Source: an uncultured Clostridium sp. (GTDB taxonomy: Bacteria; Bacillota; Clostridia; Lachnospirales; Lachnospiraceae). From it: 52,327 nucleotides of DNA. Of this stretch, positions 1 to 8,453 are shown piece after piece. Within the stretch, counting starts at the first letter, position 1. Each line of letters starts with the position of its first letter. The stretch spans positions 1 to 52,327 of the forward strand of contig USJW01000019.1 of assembly GCA_900555045.1 (NCBI GenBank), given 5' to 3'. Both the position numbers and the translations under genes were made by a program. Below the pieces are notes generated by a model that saw only the letters and a list, made by a program, of their open reading frames with translations, did no database searches and had not been told where the DNA came from.

Positions 1-19
1 GAAATTTAAAGCAATAAAA

Positions 20-48
20 TTGACTCGATTATTTTTTTGTAGTATGAT
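20..48 (+). promoter_or_regulatory. Sigma-A promoter for ABC importer operon
   Basis: TTGACT at 20-25 and TATGAT at 43-48 are separated by 17 bases in an AT-rich stretch. The first gene of the importer operon starts 55 bases downstream of the -10 box. Both hexamers are close to consensus, so this is a strong housekeeping promoter by inspection. Confidence 0.75.
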
Positions 49-102
49 AGGAAACATCCGTAAAGGGAGAATATCGTTTGTCAAAAAAAGGGAGAGATTA
101 TT

Positions 103-1176
103 ATGAAAAAATCATCGAAGATCCTGTCACTGGTAATTGCCGGCGCCATGGTTCTGTCCATGGGTGCCTGCGGCGGTTCCGGAAATTCCGGCGCGACCAC
201 GGCGGCGGGCACCACTGCCGCAGAGACCAAGGCTGCTGAGACTACGGCTGCCGACACTACGGCCGCAGGCGTTTCTGAGACCACCGAGGCCAAGGAAAAG
301 GCCGCCGACGGGAAGACCTACAAGATCGGAATCCTTCAGCTGACCCAGCACCCGGCCCTGGACGCGGCCAACGAGGGCTTTGTGAAGGCCTTGGACGACG
401 CGGGCGTGGCTTACGAGTTAGACCAGCAGAACGCCTCCGGCGACCAGTCCGTGTGCCAGACCGTGGCTTCCAAGTTTGTCAACGACGGCAAGGACTTAAT
501 CCTGGCGATCGCCACACCGGCCGCGCAGGCCATGGCGGGCGCAGTGTCCGACACCCCGGTGTTAATCACCGCAGTGACGGATCCGGCGGAATCCGGCCTG
601 GTGGAGACCAATGAGAAGCCCGGCGCAAACGTGACCGGAACCTCCGATTTGACTCCCGTGAAGGAGCAGATCGACCTCTTAAAGCAGATCCTTCCGGAGG
701 CCAAGACCATCGGCATCCTCTACTGCTCCGCAGAGTCCAACTCTGAGATCCAGGCGCAGATGGCCAGAGAGGCCATCCAGGCTGCCGGCATGGAGAGCAA
801 GGACTTCACCGTCTCCAGCTCCAACGAGATCCAGACCGTGGTTCAGTCCATGGTGGGCAAGGTGGATGCGGTGTACGCGCCCACGGACAACACCATCGCC
901 GCCGGCATGACCACCGTGGCCATGGTTGCCAACGACAACAAGCTTCCGGTGATCTGCGGTGAGTCCGGGATGGTGAACAGCGGCGGACTTGCCACCTACG
1001 GCATCGACTACTTCCAGCTGGGCTACATGACCGGCCAGCAGGCTGTGAAGATCCTGACCGAGGGCGCTTCCCCGGCCGACATGCCGATCGAGTATCTGAA
1101 GGCGGAGAACTGTGAGCTGACCGTGAACGAGGAGACCGCGAACACGCTGGGAATCGACGTATCCGGCTTAAAGTAA
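103..1176 (+). CDS. ABC transporter substrate-binding lipoprotein (COG2984 / TrpX-like)
   Basis: Extracytoplasmic binding protein of an ABC importer. The N-terminus is a lipoprotein signal with hydrophobic residues 6-19 and lipid-attachment Cys23 (MGAC). A low-complexity Ala/Thr/Glu linker follows at about 28-68. The periplasmic-binding-protein fold begins near residue 72 with the family sequence IGILQLTQHPALDAA. This opening is typical of the ABC_sub_bind family (COG2984), which includes streptococcal TrpX, an aromatic amino-acid binder. The 357-residue length fits the family once the linker is allowed for. The start ATG has GGAGAG six bases upstream. Permease and ATPase genes follow in the same direction, completing an importer. 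The real substrate cannot be read from sequence; amino acids are the best guess by family. Confidence 0.9.
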   Translation: MKKSSKILSLVIAGAMVLSMGACGGSGNSGATTAAGTTAAETKAAETTAADTTAAGVSETTEAKEKAADGKTYKIGILQLTQHPALDAANEGFVKALDDAGVAYELDQQNASGDQSVCQTVASKFVNDGKDLILAIATPAAQAMAGAVSDTPVLITAVTDPAESGLVETNEKPGANVTGTSDLTPVKEQIDLLKQILPEAKTIGILYCSAESNSEIQAQMAREAIQAAGMESKDFTVSSSNEIQTVVQSMVGKVDAVYAPTDNTIAAGMTTVAMVANDNKLPVICGESGMVNSGGLATYGIDYFQLGYMTGQQAVKILTEGASPADMPIEYLKAENCELTVNEETANTLGIDVSGLK

Positions 1177-1204
1177 GGAGTTCTTATCCAGAGAAGATCA
1201 CTTT

Positions 1205-1246
1205 GGTGCTGTGGGCGCCTGGGCATTGCCCGGGGCCTGCAGCACC
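1205..1246 (+). promoter_or_regulatory. Intra-operon hairpin between binding-protein and permease genes
   Basis: GGTGCTG at 1205-1211 pairs with CAGCACC at 1240-1246, and inside it GCCTGGGC pairs with GCCCGGGGC around an ATT loop with one bulge. No U-tract follows, so this is not a clean terminator. It lies in a 217-base gap (1177-1393) between two genes of one operon. Such structures often protect the upstream mRNA end, giving more binding protein than permease. Nothing else is evident in the gap. Confidence 0.5.
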
Positions 1247-1393
1247 ATCTTTGGGTGTAATGGAGCGGCGCGGCCATAGATGGTTTGCTCAAGTTTTGGC
1301 ACCGCGCGTCCGAAAAAAGGGCGCTGCGGGGACGGGGGAATTTGGGCAAGCTATTTATCCCGGAAAGCCGTATCAGAAATGGAGGTTAAATTT

Positions 1394-2329
1394 ATGAATA
1401 TTCTGGAAATGCTGCTTGGCATGGGGCCCAAGCTGCTGGACGCAACCGGCCAGGGCGTGCTCTGGGGAATCATGGTGCTGGGCGTCTACATTACATATAA
1501 GCTGTTGGACATCGCCGATCTGACGGTGGACGGCAGCTTCGCGCTGGGCGGCTGTGTCTGCGCGGTGCTGATTGTGAACCGGGGCATGAACCCGTTCCTG
1601 GCGATCGTGCTGGCCACCCTCGCCGGGATGCTGGCGGGCCTGGTCACGGGAACGCTGCACACGGTGTTTGAGATCCCCGCGATCCTGGCCGGAATCCTGA
1701 CCCAGCTGGCCCTCTGGTCCATCAACCTCTGGGTGATGGGCAACAAGAGCAACACCCCCCTGTTAAAGGTGGACAATATGGTCAGCATCCTGGTGAAGCA
1801 GACGGGCCTCACTCAGACCCAGGCCTCCCAGGTGATCGGCATCGCGGTGGCGCTGATCGTGGTGGCTGTGCTCTACTGGTTCTTCGGGACGGAGATCGGA
1901 AGCGCCATCCGCGCCACCGGAAACAACGAGGACATGATCCGCGCCCTGGGCGTGAACACCAAGTGGACCAAGCTTCTGGGCCTGATGATCAGCAACGGCC
2001 TTGTTGGCTTATCCGGCGCGCTGGTGTGCCAGAGCCAGAAGTACGCCGACGTGCTGATGGGGCAGGGCGCCATCGTCATCGGCCTGGCGGCCATCGTCAT
2101 CGGCGAGGTGCTCTTCGGCTGGTTCAGGAACTTTGCGCTGAAGCTGACCGCCGCGGTGGTGGGCTCCGTTGCCTACTTTGTGATCCGGGCGGTGGTGCTG
2201 GAGATGGGCATGAACCCCAACTACATGAAGCTTTTGAGCGCGGCCATCGTGGCCCTGGCGCTGTGCGTGCCGGTCGCTGCAAATAAATGGAAGGCCAACC
2301 GGGCCTACTCGGAAGGAGGGGAACAGTAA
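1394..2329 (+). CDS. ABC transporter permease (COG4120 type)
   Basis: Membrane subunit of the importer, 311 residues. It has about eight to ten hydrophobic helices and resembles the branched-chain amino-acid/ribose permease superfamily (BPD_transp_2). The sequence YKLLDIADLTVDGSFALGG near residues 36-54 is characteristic of the permease paired with COG2984 binding proteins. I chose ATG 1394 (MNILEML) over an upstream in-frame start at 1280, because GGAGG lies just upstream at 1381-1385 and the extra residues of the longer form are not membrane-like. The stop codon overlaps the next gene's ATG (TAATG), indicating translational coupling with the ATPase. Confidence 0.88.
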   Translation: MNILEMLLGMGPKLLDATGQGVLWGIMVLGVYITYKLLDIADLTVDGSFALGGCVCAVLIVNRGMNPFLAIVLATLAGMLAGLVTGTLHTVFEIPAILAGILTQLALWSINLWVMGNKSNTPLLKVDNMVSILVKQTGLTQTQASQVIGIAVALIVVAVLYWFFGTEIGSAIRATGNNEDMIRALGVNTKWTKLLGLMISNGLVGLSGALVCQSQKYADVLMGQGAIVIGLAAIVIGEVLFGWFRNFALKLTAAVVGSVAYFVIRAVVLEMGMNPNYMKLLSAAIVALALCVPVAANKWKANRAYSEGGEQ

Positions 2330-3126
2330 TGTTAAAGCTGACCAATGTGAGCAAGACGTTCAACAAGGGGACCATCAACGAGAAGAAGGCCCTCCGGGGG
2401 TTGAATCTGACACTGAACGACGGGGATTTCGTGACGGTGATCGGCGGAAACGGCGCCGGAAAATCCACCATGTTGAATATGATCGCGGGCGTGTACCCCA
2501 TCGACGCGGGAAAGATTGAGATCGACGGCGTGAACATCTCCCGCCAGCCGGAGTACAAGCGGGCCAAGTACATCGGCCGCGTGTTCCAGGACCCCATGAA
2601 GGGGACGGCCGCCGGGATGGAGATCCAGGAGAACATGGCCTTAGCTTTTCGCCGCGGCCACAAGCGGGGGCTGGGCTGGGGCATCCGCGCCCAGGAGAAG
2701 GACTACTACCATGACCTCTTAACCCGGCTGGGCCTGGGACTGCAGACCCGCATGACCAGCAAGGTGGGCCTTCTCTCCGGCGGACAGCGCCAGGCCTTGA
2801 CGCTTCTCATGGCCACGCTCCAGAAGCCCAAGCTTTTGCTCCTCGACGAGCACACGGCGGCTCTGGACCCGCAGACGGCCAAGAAGGTGCTGGATCTGAC
2901 CAACGAGATGGTGACGGAGCAGAACCTGACCGCCCTGATGGTGACCCACAACATGAAGGATGCCATCCAGATCGGAAACCGCCTGATCATGATGAACGAC
3001 GGCCAGATCATCTACGACGTGGCGGGCGAGGAGAAGAAAAAGCTGACCGTGGAGGATCTGCTGGAGAAGTTTTCACAGGCCAGCGGCGGGGCCTTCGCCA
3101 ACGACCGGATGCTGCTGTCCAAGTGA
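2329..3126 (+). CDS. ABC transporter ATP-binding protein (COG1101 type)
   Basis: Cytoplasmic ATPase that powers the importer, 265 residues. Walker A is GGNGAGKST at 39-47, the ABC signature LSGGQ at 149-153, and the Walker B Asp-Glu pair at 173-174 (LLDEHTAALDP). The H-loop appears in VTHNMKD. The DEHTAALDP variant is typical of the ATPase partner of COG2984 binding proteins. The start ATG 2329 overlaps the stop of the permease and follows GGAAGGAGGG; an in-frame start at 2287 would lie inside the permease gene. It is the last gene of this unit, and no convincing terminator is visible after it. Confidence 0.9.
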   Translation: MLKLTNVSKTFNKGTINEKKALRGLNLTLNDGDFVTVIGGNGAGKSTMLNMIAGVYPIDAGKIEIDGVNISRQPEYKRAKYIGRVFQDPMKGTAAGMEIQENMALAFRRGHKRGLGWGIRAQEKDYYHDLLTRLGLGLQTRMTSKVGLLSGGQRQALTLLMATLQKPKLLLLDEHTAALDPQTAKKVLDLTNEMVTEQNLTALMVTHNMKDAIQIGNRLIMMNDGQIIYDVAGEEKKKLTVEDLLEKFSQASGGAFANDRMLLSK

Positions 3127-3208
3127 TAACCGGGAGGAAAATTTTGGCAGATATGGGGTGCCACCGGCAAATTTTAATAAACTTTTCATATTCTCCGGCG
3201 AGATTTTA

Positions 3209-3217
3209 TGGTATACT
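3209..3217 (+). promoter_or_regulatory. Extended -10 promoter for NlpC/P60 gene
   Basis: TGGTATACT is an extended -10 element (TGn followed by TATACT at 3212-3217). It lies 55 bases before the ATG at 3273. No good -35 hexamer is present at 17 bases, which is common when the extended TG is there. An imperfect AT-rich inverted repeat at about 3138-3176 precedes it. Confidence 0.5.
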
Positions 3218-3272
3218 TGACGCTGGTACGTGCCGGTCTACGGCAAAATAAACAATGGAGACGATTTGAAAT

Positions 3273-4898
3273 ATGCTGGATCATAAAGATTATCTGTCAA
3301 CTCTGAACAAAGCGAGGCGCAAGCGCAACCGGAACTGGGACCCCAGGTACCTGTTCATTATTTTGGGCGCGGTGGCGCTTATCGGGATTGTGATTGCGGT
3401 GGCGCTCAGCCTCAAAAAGCCTGCCTCCGGAAAGCCCTCCAATGAGCCGGGGCTTGCGAGCGGCCGGGAGGCCACGCCGGCCCAGGCGGAGCCCGAGACC
3501 ACCCTGTCCCCCGAGGAGCAGGCGGAAAAGGAGCGGAGGGATCAGGCCCAGGCGGTGGTGGATTCCTACACCAACCTTGGACTTGTGCAGGTATCCGGGT
3601 ACTTAAATATCCGCGATACGCCCAGCCTTGAGGGAAAGATTATCGGCAAGCTGTCCGGCGACGGAGCCTGCGAGATTCTGGACACGGACGGAGAGTGGTC
3701 CCACATCACCTCCGGCGGTGTGGATGGCTACATCAACAACCAGTACCTGCTGATCGGGGACGAGGCGAGGTCCAAGGCCTTAGACCTGGTGAAGCTGCGC
3801 GCCATCGTGACAACCGACAACTTAAATATCCGCCAGGAGCCGGTGCTGGATCCCAGCAATGTGATCGGACAGGCCCTGATCAACGAGCGGTACGCGGTGT
3901 TGGGCCAGCAGGACGGCTGGATCCAGATCGAGGAGGGCTATATTTCCGCGGACTACGCAAAGGTGGAGTACGCCCTCAACGAGGGGCGCAAGATGGACTT
4001 AAAGGCCATGGCGATTAACCAGTACAAGAACCTGGTGATCTCCAAGGTGAACAACTATCTGAACGTGCGGGCGGAGCCCAAGTCGGACGGAAAGATTATC
4101 GGAAAGATGACCAGCAAGGCGGCGGGCGAGATCATTGAGACCGTGGACGGCTGGTACAAGATCAAGTCCGGCCCCATCACCGGCTACATCACGTCGGACC
4201 CGCAGTACACGGCCACCGGCCAGGAGGCCAAGGACATCGCCATGCAGACGGCCACCCTGAAGGCCGTGATCAACACGGACGTGCTGAACGTGCGCACGGA
4301 GCCCAGCACCGACGCCAAGATCTGGACACAGATCGTAAGGGATGAGCGCTACCCCGTGGTGGCTCAGCTGGACGGCTGGGTGCAGATTGAGCTGGACTCT
4401 GTGGACGAGGAGGACGGCTCCGAGGCGGACAAGGCGTATATTTCCACCAGGGACAACAACGTGGAGGTGCGCTACGCGCTGAACGAGGCCATCAAGTTCT
4501 CGCCGGCGGAGGAGGCGGCTAACGCCGCGGCTTCCAGGCGCTCCAAGGTGGTCAACTATGCGCTCCAGTTCGTGGGCAACCCCTACGTCTGGGGAGGCAC
4601 CAGCCTGACAAAGGGCGTGGACTGCTCCGGCTTTACCATGCAGGTGATGAAGCAGTTCGGCGTGTCGCTGCCGCACTATTCCGGCGCCCAGGCCAAGATG
4701 GGAAAGCCGGTGAAATCCAGCGAGATGCGCCCGGGCGACCTGATTTTCTACGCCAACAGCAGCGGCACGGTCAACCACGTGGCCATTTACATCGGCAACG
4801 GGCAGGTGGTCCATGCGGCCAGCCGCAAGAGCGGAATCAAGATTTCCACCTGGAATTACCGCAGCCCGGTGGCCATCCGCAATGTGCTCGGCGACTGA
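3273..4898 (+). CDS. SH3b-repeat NlpC/P60 cell-wall endopeptidase
   Basis: Probable peptidoglycan hydrolase cutting stem peptides, as NlpC/P60 enzymes usually cleave D-Glu-DAP bonds. Of 541 residues, about 27-47 form a single N-terminal membrane helix without an obvious signal-peptidase site, so the protein may stay anchored. Four bacterial SH3 domains follow at roughly 100-160, 170-235, 250-315 and 325-400, each with a 'LNIR/LNVR..P' core. The C-terminal NlpC/P60 domain (about 425-541) has catalytic Cys451 (DCSGFT), His502 (NHVAIYIG) and a polar third position at His514 (HAAS). It is a single-gene unit with its own promoter and a strong terminator. Autolysin, remodelling and spore-related roles are all possible. 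Confidence 0.93.
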   Translation: MLDHKDYLSTLNKARRKRNRNWDPRYLFIILGAVALIGIVIAVALSLKKPASGKPSNEPGLASGREATPAQAEPETTLSPEEQAEKERRDQAQAVVDSYTNLGLVQVSGYLNIRDTPSLEGKIIGKLSGDGACEILDTDGEWSHITSGGVDGYINNQYLLIGDEARSKALDLVKLRAIVTTDNLNIRQEPVLDPSNVIGQALINERYAVLGQQDGWIQIEEGYISADYAKVEYALNEGRKMDLKAMAINQYKNLVISKVNNYLNVRAEPKSDGKIIGKMTSKAAGEIIETVDGWYKIKSGPITGYITSDPQYTATGQEAKDIAMQTATLKAVINTDVLNVRTEPSTDAKIWTQIVRDERYPVVAQLDGWVQIELDSVDEEDGSEADKAYISTRDNNVEVRYALNEAIKFSPAEEAANAAASRRSKVVNYALQFVGNPYVWGGTSLTKGVDCSGFTMQVMKQFGVSLPHYSGAQAKMGKPVKSSEMRPGDLIFYANSSGTVNHVAIYIGNGQVVHAASRKSGIKISTWNYRSPVAIRNVLGD

Positions 4899-4926
4899 TC
4901 GGAATAAAATACAGAATGAATGTGAG

Positions 4927-4977
4927 CCGGCGCGAGGCGACAGAGGGAAATTCCCTCTGTCCCCGCGCCGGTTTTTT
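4927..4977 (+). terminator. Rho-independent terminator after NlpC/P60 gene
   Basis: A long GC-rich stem pairs CCGGCGCG with CGCGCCGG, and an inner arm pairs ACAGAGGGAA with TTCCCTCTGT. A run of six T (4972-4977) follows. It sits 28 bases after the stop codon. Confidence 0.9.
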
Positions 4978-5030
4978 GCGCGCAAAATTGGGGATCGCGC
5001 GACAGTTTCGGTAAAATGCCGTCTGCCTGT

Positions 5031-5059
5031 TTGCGCCGGCACTTTTGGGCCCGTATAAT
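5031..5059 (+). promoter_or_regulatory. Sigma-A promoter for purine permease-adenine deaminase unit
   Basis: TTGCGC at 5031-5036 and a perfect TATAAT at 5054-5059 are spaced by 17 bases. The untranslated leader of about 135 bases (to 5202) does not show the conserved loops of a purine riboswitch, so any regulation of this salvage unit must act differently. Confidence 0.7.
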
Positions 5060-5202
5060 GAAATTATAAGTTTACCGGTCCATGCGGTGGAGCGGGGATA
5101 GGAGGGGAGCAGCCAGACTTTTTGGCAGGTATGACAGGGCGCGCAGGCTTCGGGTTGAACCGCAGAATGCGGGGCGGCGCAAACGGAAAGGAGATGCAAA
5201 CA

Positions 5203-6537
5203 GTGAGCAATGTGTTGGATTATTTCCAGATTCAAAAGCGGGGCTCCAACGTCCGCACCGAGGTGATCGCGGGAGCCACAACCTTTGCAACAATGGCCTA
5301 TATTCTCATCATTCAGCCGAAATATATGGGGGACGCCGGGATGGACGCCGTGGGTGTGCTTCTGGCAACAGCCCTGGTGTCCGGCGTGATCACGATCGTC
5401 ATGGGCCTGGCCTCGAACATGCCCTTTGCACTGGCGCCCGGCATGGGCTCCAACGCCGTGCTGGCCAATTCCATCGTTCTGGCGGGCATCGCCACCTGGC
5501 AGGTGGGCCTGGGGATGGTTTTCATCTCCGGCACCGTTTTCCTGCTCCTTAGCATCTTCGGCATACGGGAGCTGATCGTGAAGCTGATCCCCAAGGACAT
5601 CAAGATCGGAATCAGCGCCGGGCTGGGCCTGTTTATCATCCGCACGGCGCTGGTGAACGCCAAGCTGGTGGCGGACAACTTTAAGGGCCTGGGCGACCTC
5701 TCGCAGCCCTCCGTGGCGCTGGCGGGGATCGGCCTTGTGATCTGCGTCGTCTTAAATTACGCCCGCTTTCGCATCAAGGGGCGCACCTACCAGATCCGTG
5801 GGGCGATCCTTCTGGGGATCATCATAACCACGGTCATCGGCCTGTTCATGGGCGTGGTGAAGATCCCGGAGAGCATCATCACTAAGGGCGCGCTGGCCTC
5901 CCTGGGGAACGTGGCCTTCAAGGCGGACGTGCTGGGCGCGCTGCGGCCGGAGTACATCGCGTTCATGCTGGCCTTCTTTATCAGCGACTTTTTCTCCACC
6001 CTGGGCACCTCCCTGGGGCTGGCCAACAAGGCGGGGCTGATGGACAAGGACGGAAATTTCCCGATGATCGGCCGGGTGTTTCTGGTGGACTCCGTGGGCA
6101 CGCTGACGGGCGCCGTCATGGGCCTGACGGTGGTCACCACCTACGTGGAGAGCGCCTCCGGCGTGGAGGTGGGCGGCCGCACCGGGCTGGCCTCCATCGT
6201 CACGGGCCTTCTGTTTATCCTGGCGGTATTCTTCGCGCCGCTGTTTTTGATGATCCCCACCGCGGCCACATCGCCGGCGCTGGTGCTCATCGGGATCTCC
6301 ATGATGAACGGCTTAAAGTCGGTGGACTTCGACCCGATCAAGTGGACGCCGGTGGCGATTTTGATGATCGGAAGTCTGTTCGGCGGCACGCCCAAGGGCA
6401 TCGCCTTCGGCCTGGTCACCTACTGTATCGTCAACATCGCGTACTACGGGTTCACGGATGAGCGCAGCAAGGAGACGCTGCCGTCGCTGTTCACGGTCAT
6501 ATTGGCGATTTTAACCTGCCTGCAGTTCTTTATCTGA
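5203..6537 (+). CDS. NCS2-family (AzgA-like) purine permease
   Basis: Membrane transporter for nucleobases, 444 residues with about twelve to fourteen hydrophobic segments. The N-terminal region around GATTFATMAYILIIQPKYM and the later ALAPGMGSNA and FFISDFFSTLGTSLGLANKAG are hallmarks of the AzgA/PbuG subgroup, which imports adenine, guanine and hypoxanthine by proton symport. I place the start at GTG 5203, because AAAGGAG at 5187-5193 is nine bases upstream. The ATG at 5194 lies directly against that Shine-Dalgarno sequence, and the longer form from 5122 adds an Arg/Gly-rich leader unlike the family. Adenine deaminase follows after 38 bases, which points to adenine as a main substrate. Confidence 0.88.
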   Translation: MSNVLDYFQIQKRGSNVRTEVIAGATTFATMAYILIIQPKYMGDAGMDAVGVLLATALVSGVITIVMGLASNMPFALAPGMGSNAVLANSIVLAGIATWQVGLGMVFISGTVFLLLSIFGIRELIVKLIPKDIKIGISAGLGLFIIRTALVNAKLVADNFKGLGDLSQPSVALAGIGLVICVVLNYARFRIKGRTYQIRGAILLGIIITTVIGLFMGVVKIPESIITKGALASLGNVAFKADVLGALRPEYIAFMLAFFISDFFSTLGTSLGLANKAGLMDKDGNFPMIGRVFLVDSVGTLTGAVMGLTVVTTYVESASGVEVGGRTGLASIVTGLLFILAVFFAPLFLMIPTAATSPALVLIGISMMNGLKSVDFDPIKWTPVAILMIGSLFGGTPKGIAFGLVTYCIVNIAYYGFTDERSKETLPSLFTVILAILTCLQFFI

Positions 6538-6575
6538 GGAGACTGCGGGGCATACTGTGAGAGGGGGTAAATTTT

Positions 6576-8336
6576 ATGAGAGCAATCAAAAATCCGGACC
6601 GCAGCAGGCTGATCGCCGCGGCGATGCAGCGGATTCCCTGCGATCTGACCATAAAAAATGTCCGGCTGGTCAATGTGATCACCGGTGAGATCTATCCGGC
6701 CCAGGTGGACGTGCTCGACGGCGTGATTGTCCGGGTGCGGCAGGAGGGTGAGGAGACGCTGCCCGCCGCCTCGGTGTACGACGGGAGAGGCGGATACCTT
6801 CTGCCCGGCTTCATCGACATCCACATGCACGTGGAGAGCACGATGCTGACCCCGGAGGAGTTCGGCAACGCGGCCGTGCTCTGCGGCACCACCGCGGTCT
6901 TTGTGGATCCCCACGAGATCGCCAACGTGATGGGGATCCCCGGCGTGGAGTACATGCTTGAGAACGGGAAGCGCTCCCCGGTGAGGCAGTTCAATTTGGC
7001 CTCCTCCTGTGTGCCGTCGGTGCCGGGGCTTGAGGGCTCGGGGGCAGAGTTCGGGCCCCGGGAGATCGCTCGTATGCTGGACATGGACGGCGTGGTGGGC
7101 ATCGCGGAGGTGATGGACTGTGTGGGCGTGGTGAACGACACGGAGCGCATGCACGGGATCCTCGAGGAGGGCCTGCGGCGGGGCGTGCTGATCCAGGGGC
7201 ATGCGCCGCGGGTCTTGGGAAAGGAGTTGGCGGCCTACGCCCTTGGCGGTCCCACGGACAACCACTCGGGCCGCAGCGCTGAGGAGTGCCTGGAAAATCT
7301 GCGGGCCGGCCTTCACGTGAACCTGCAGGCCAGCTCTCTATCCAGCGGAAGCCTGCCGGAGATGCTGGAGGGCCTTAAGGGGCTGCGCTACCACGACAAT
7401 GTCTCCCTTTGCACGGACGACGTGCACGCCAAGGATCTGCTGGAGACGGGGCACATCAACCGGATCCTAAAAAAGCTGATCGAGCTGGGCGTGGACCCCA
7501 TGGACGGGATCCGCTGGGGCACCTACAACGCGGCCAGGGAGGCCGGGCTCTCGGACCTGGGCGCGGTGGCGCCGGGGTATGCGGCGGACTTACAGCTGGT
7601 GGAGGCGTTAGACGGGAGAAATCCCTTTGCGGTGTTCATTGGCGGCAGGAAGATGTGTGAGGACGGGAAGCTGTCAAACCGGCCGCCAAGAAGAGAGCAG
7701 CCAAACTTCCCCAACACGGTGAAGCTGTCCTACCTGCGGGGGCCGGAGGACTTTTCGCTCATGCCGCCCGGGCCGGAGAGCCTGACCTGCATCGTCCCCT
7801 GCAACGACGCGGGGCGCGCCCTCACCGAGCCGATTTATGAGAGGCTGCCGGTAAAGGACGGCAGAATCGACCTGGCGGACCGGGAGGAGCTCTGTTTCTT
7901 GAGCGTCTGCAACCGGCACGGGGCCACGGACAAAACCATCTGCGTGTTCAAAAATTTCGGCCTGCTGCGCGGGGCGGTGGCCTCCACGGTCTCCCACGAC
8001 AGCCACAATTTCACCGTGGCGTACCGGGACCCGGCGGATGCGTGGGCCGCGGCCAGGTACCTGGAGAAGGTGGGCGGCGGCATGTGCGCCGTGCTAAACG
8101 GCCAGGTGCTTGCGGGGCTTCCACTGCCGGTGGCCGGACTCATGTCTGAGCTTCCCTGCGCCGAGCTGGTGAAGCAGATCGCGGATCTTAAGGAGGCGGT
8201 GGGAGCGGTGTGCGCCAGCAGCAAAATGATGATGCGCATCGCCATAAGCTCGCTGCTTGTGGCTCCGATTTTGTGTATCAGCGACCGGGGACTGGTGGAC
8301 GGGCGGACCCAAAGGTTTGTGGAGCTATTTAAATAA
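6576..8336 (+). CDS. ade: Adenine deaminase
   Basis: Amidohydrolase converting adenine to hypoxanthine and ammonia in purine salvage, cytoplasmic, 586 residues (usual length 570-600). The metal-binding signature HMHVEST lies near residues 83-89, with DPHE near 112 and the downstream CTDDVHAKDL near 279-288, all typical of the Ade/AdeC family rather than of eukaryotic-type adenosine deaminases. The C-terminal part carries GAVASTVSHDSHN and the closing family domain. GAGGGGG precedes ATG 6576. It is co-transcribed with the upstream purine permease: import, deamination, then feeding to IMP through a phosphoribosyltransferase not in this window. Confidence 0.95.
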   Translation: MRAIKNPDRSRLIAAAMQRIPCDLTIKNVRLVNVITGEIYPAQVDVLDGVIVRVRQEGEETLPAASVYDGRGGYLLPGFIDIHMHVESTMLTPEEFGNAAVLCGTTAVFVDPHEIANVMGIPGVEYMLENGKRSPVRQFNLASSCVPSVPGLEGSGAEFGPREIARMLDMDGVVGIAEVMDCVGVVNDTERMHGILEEGLRRGVLIQGHAPRVLGKELAAYALGGPTDNHSGRSAEECLENLRAGLHVNLQASSLSSGSLPEMLEGLKGLRYHDNVSLCTDDVHAKDLLETGHINRILKKLIELGVDPMDGIRWGTYNAAREAGLSDLGAVAPGYAADLQLVEALDGRNPFAVFIGGRKMCEDGKLSNRPPRREQPNFPNTVKLSYLRGPEDFSLMPPGPESLTCIVPCNDAGRALTEPIYERLPVKDGRIDLADREELCFLSVCNRHGATDKTICVFKNFGLLRGAVASTVSHDSHNFTVAYRDPADAWAAARYLEKVGGGMCAVLNGQVLAGLPLPVAGLMSELPCAELVKQIADLKEAVGAVCASSKMMMRIAISSLLVAPILCISDRGLVDGRTQRFVELFK

Positions 8337-8342
8337 GAAGAT

Positions 8343-8371
8343 TTGCGCGCGGCCCTTCCCATGAATATTTT
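8343..8371 (+). promoter_or_regulatory. Possible weak promoter before tepA
   Basis: TTGCGC at 8343-8348 and TATTTT at 8366-8371 are 17 bases apart. The -10 box is a poor match, so this is tentative. A short hairpin with a GAAA tetraloop (8408-8427, GGTGA/TCACC core) lies in the leader before tepA. Confidence 0.3.
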
Positions 8372-8453
8372 CCCGCGCCCGGCGCAGAATAATCCTGAAC
8401 GCATACGGCGGTGAGAAATCACCCCGCAGAGACAAAAACGCGGAAAGGAAGAG

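Noticed and set aside
3999..5042. Long minus-strand open frame (347 codons) opposite the NlpC/P60 gene
   Set aside because: It is rich in His, Val, Leu, Gly and Arg without domain features, crosses the terminator, and mirrors a well-supported gene. High GC produces such antisense frames throughout the window.
5060..5202. Purine riboswitch before the purine permease
   Set aside because: The conserved loop sequences of the guanine/adenine aptamer are missing from the leader.
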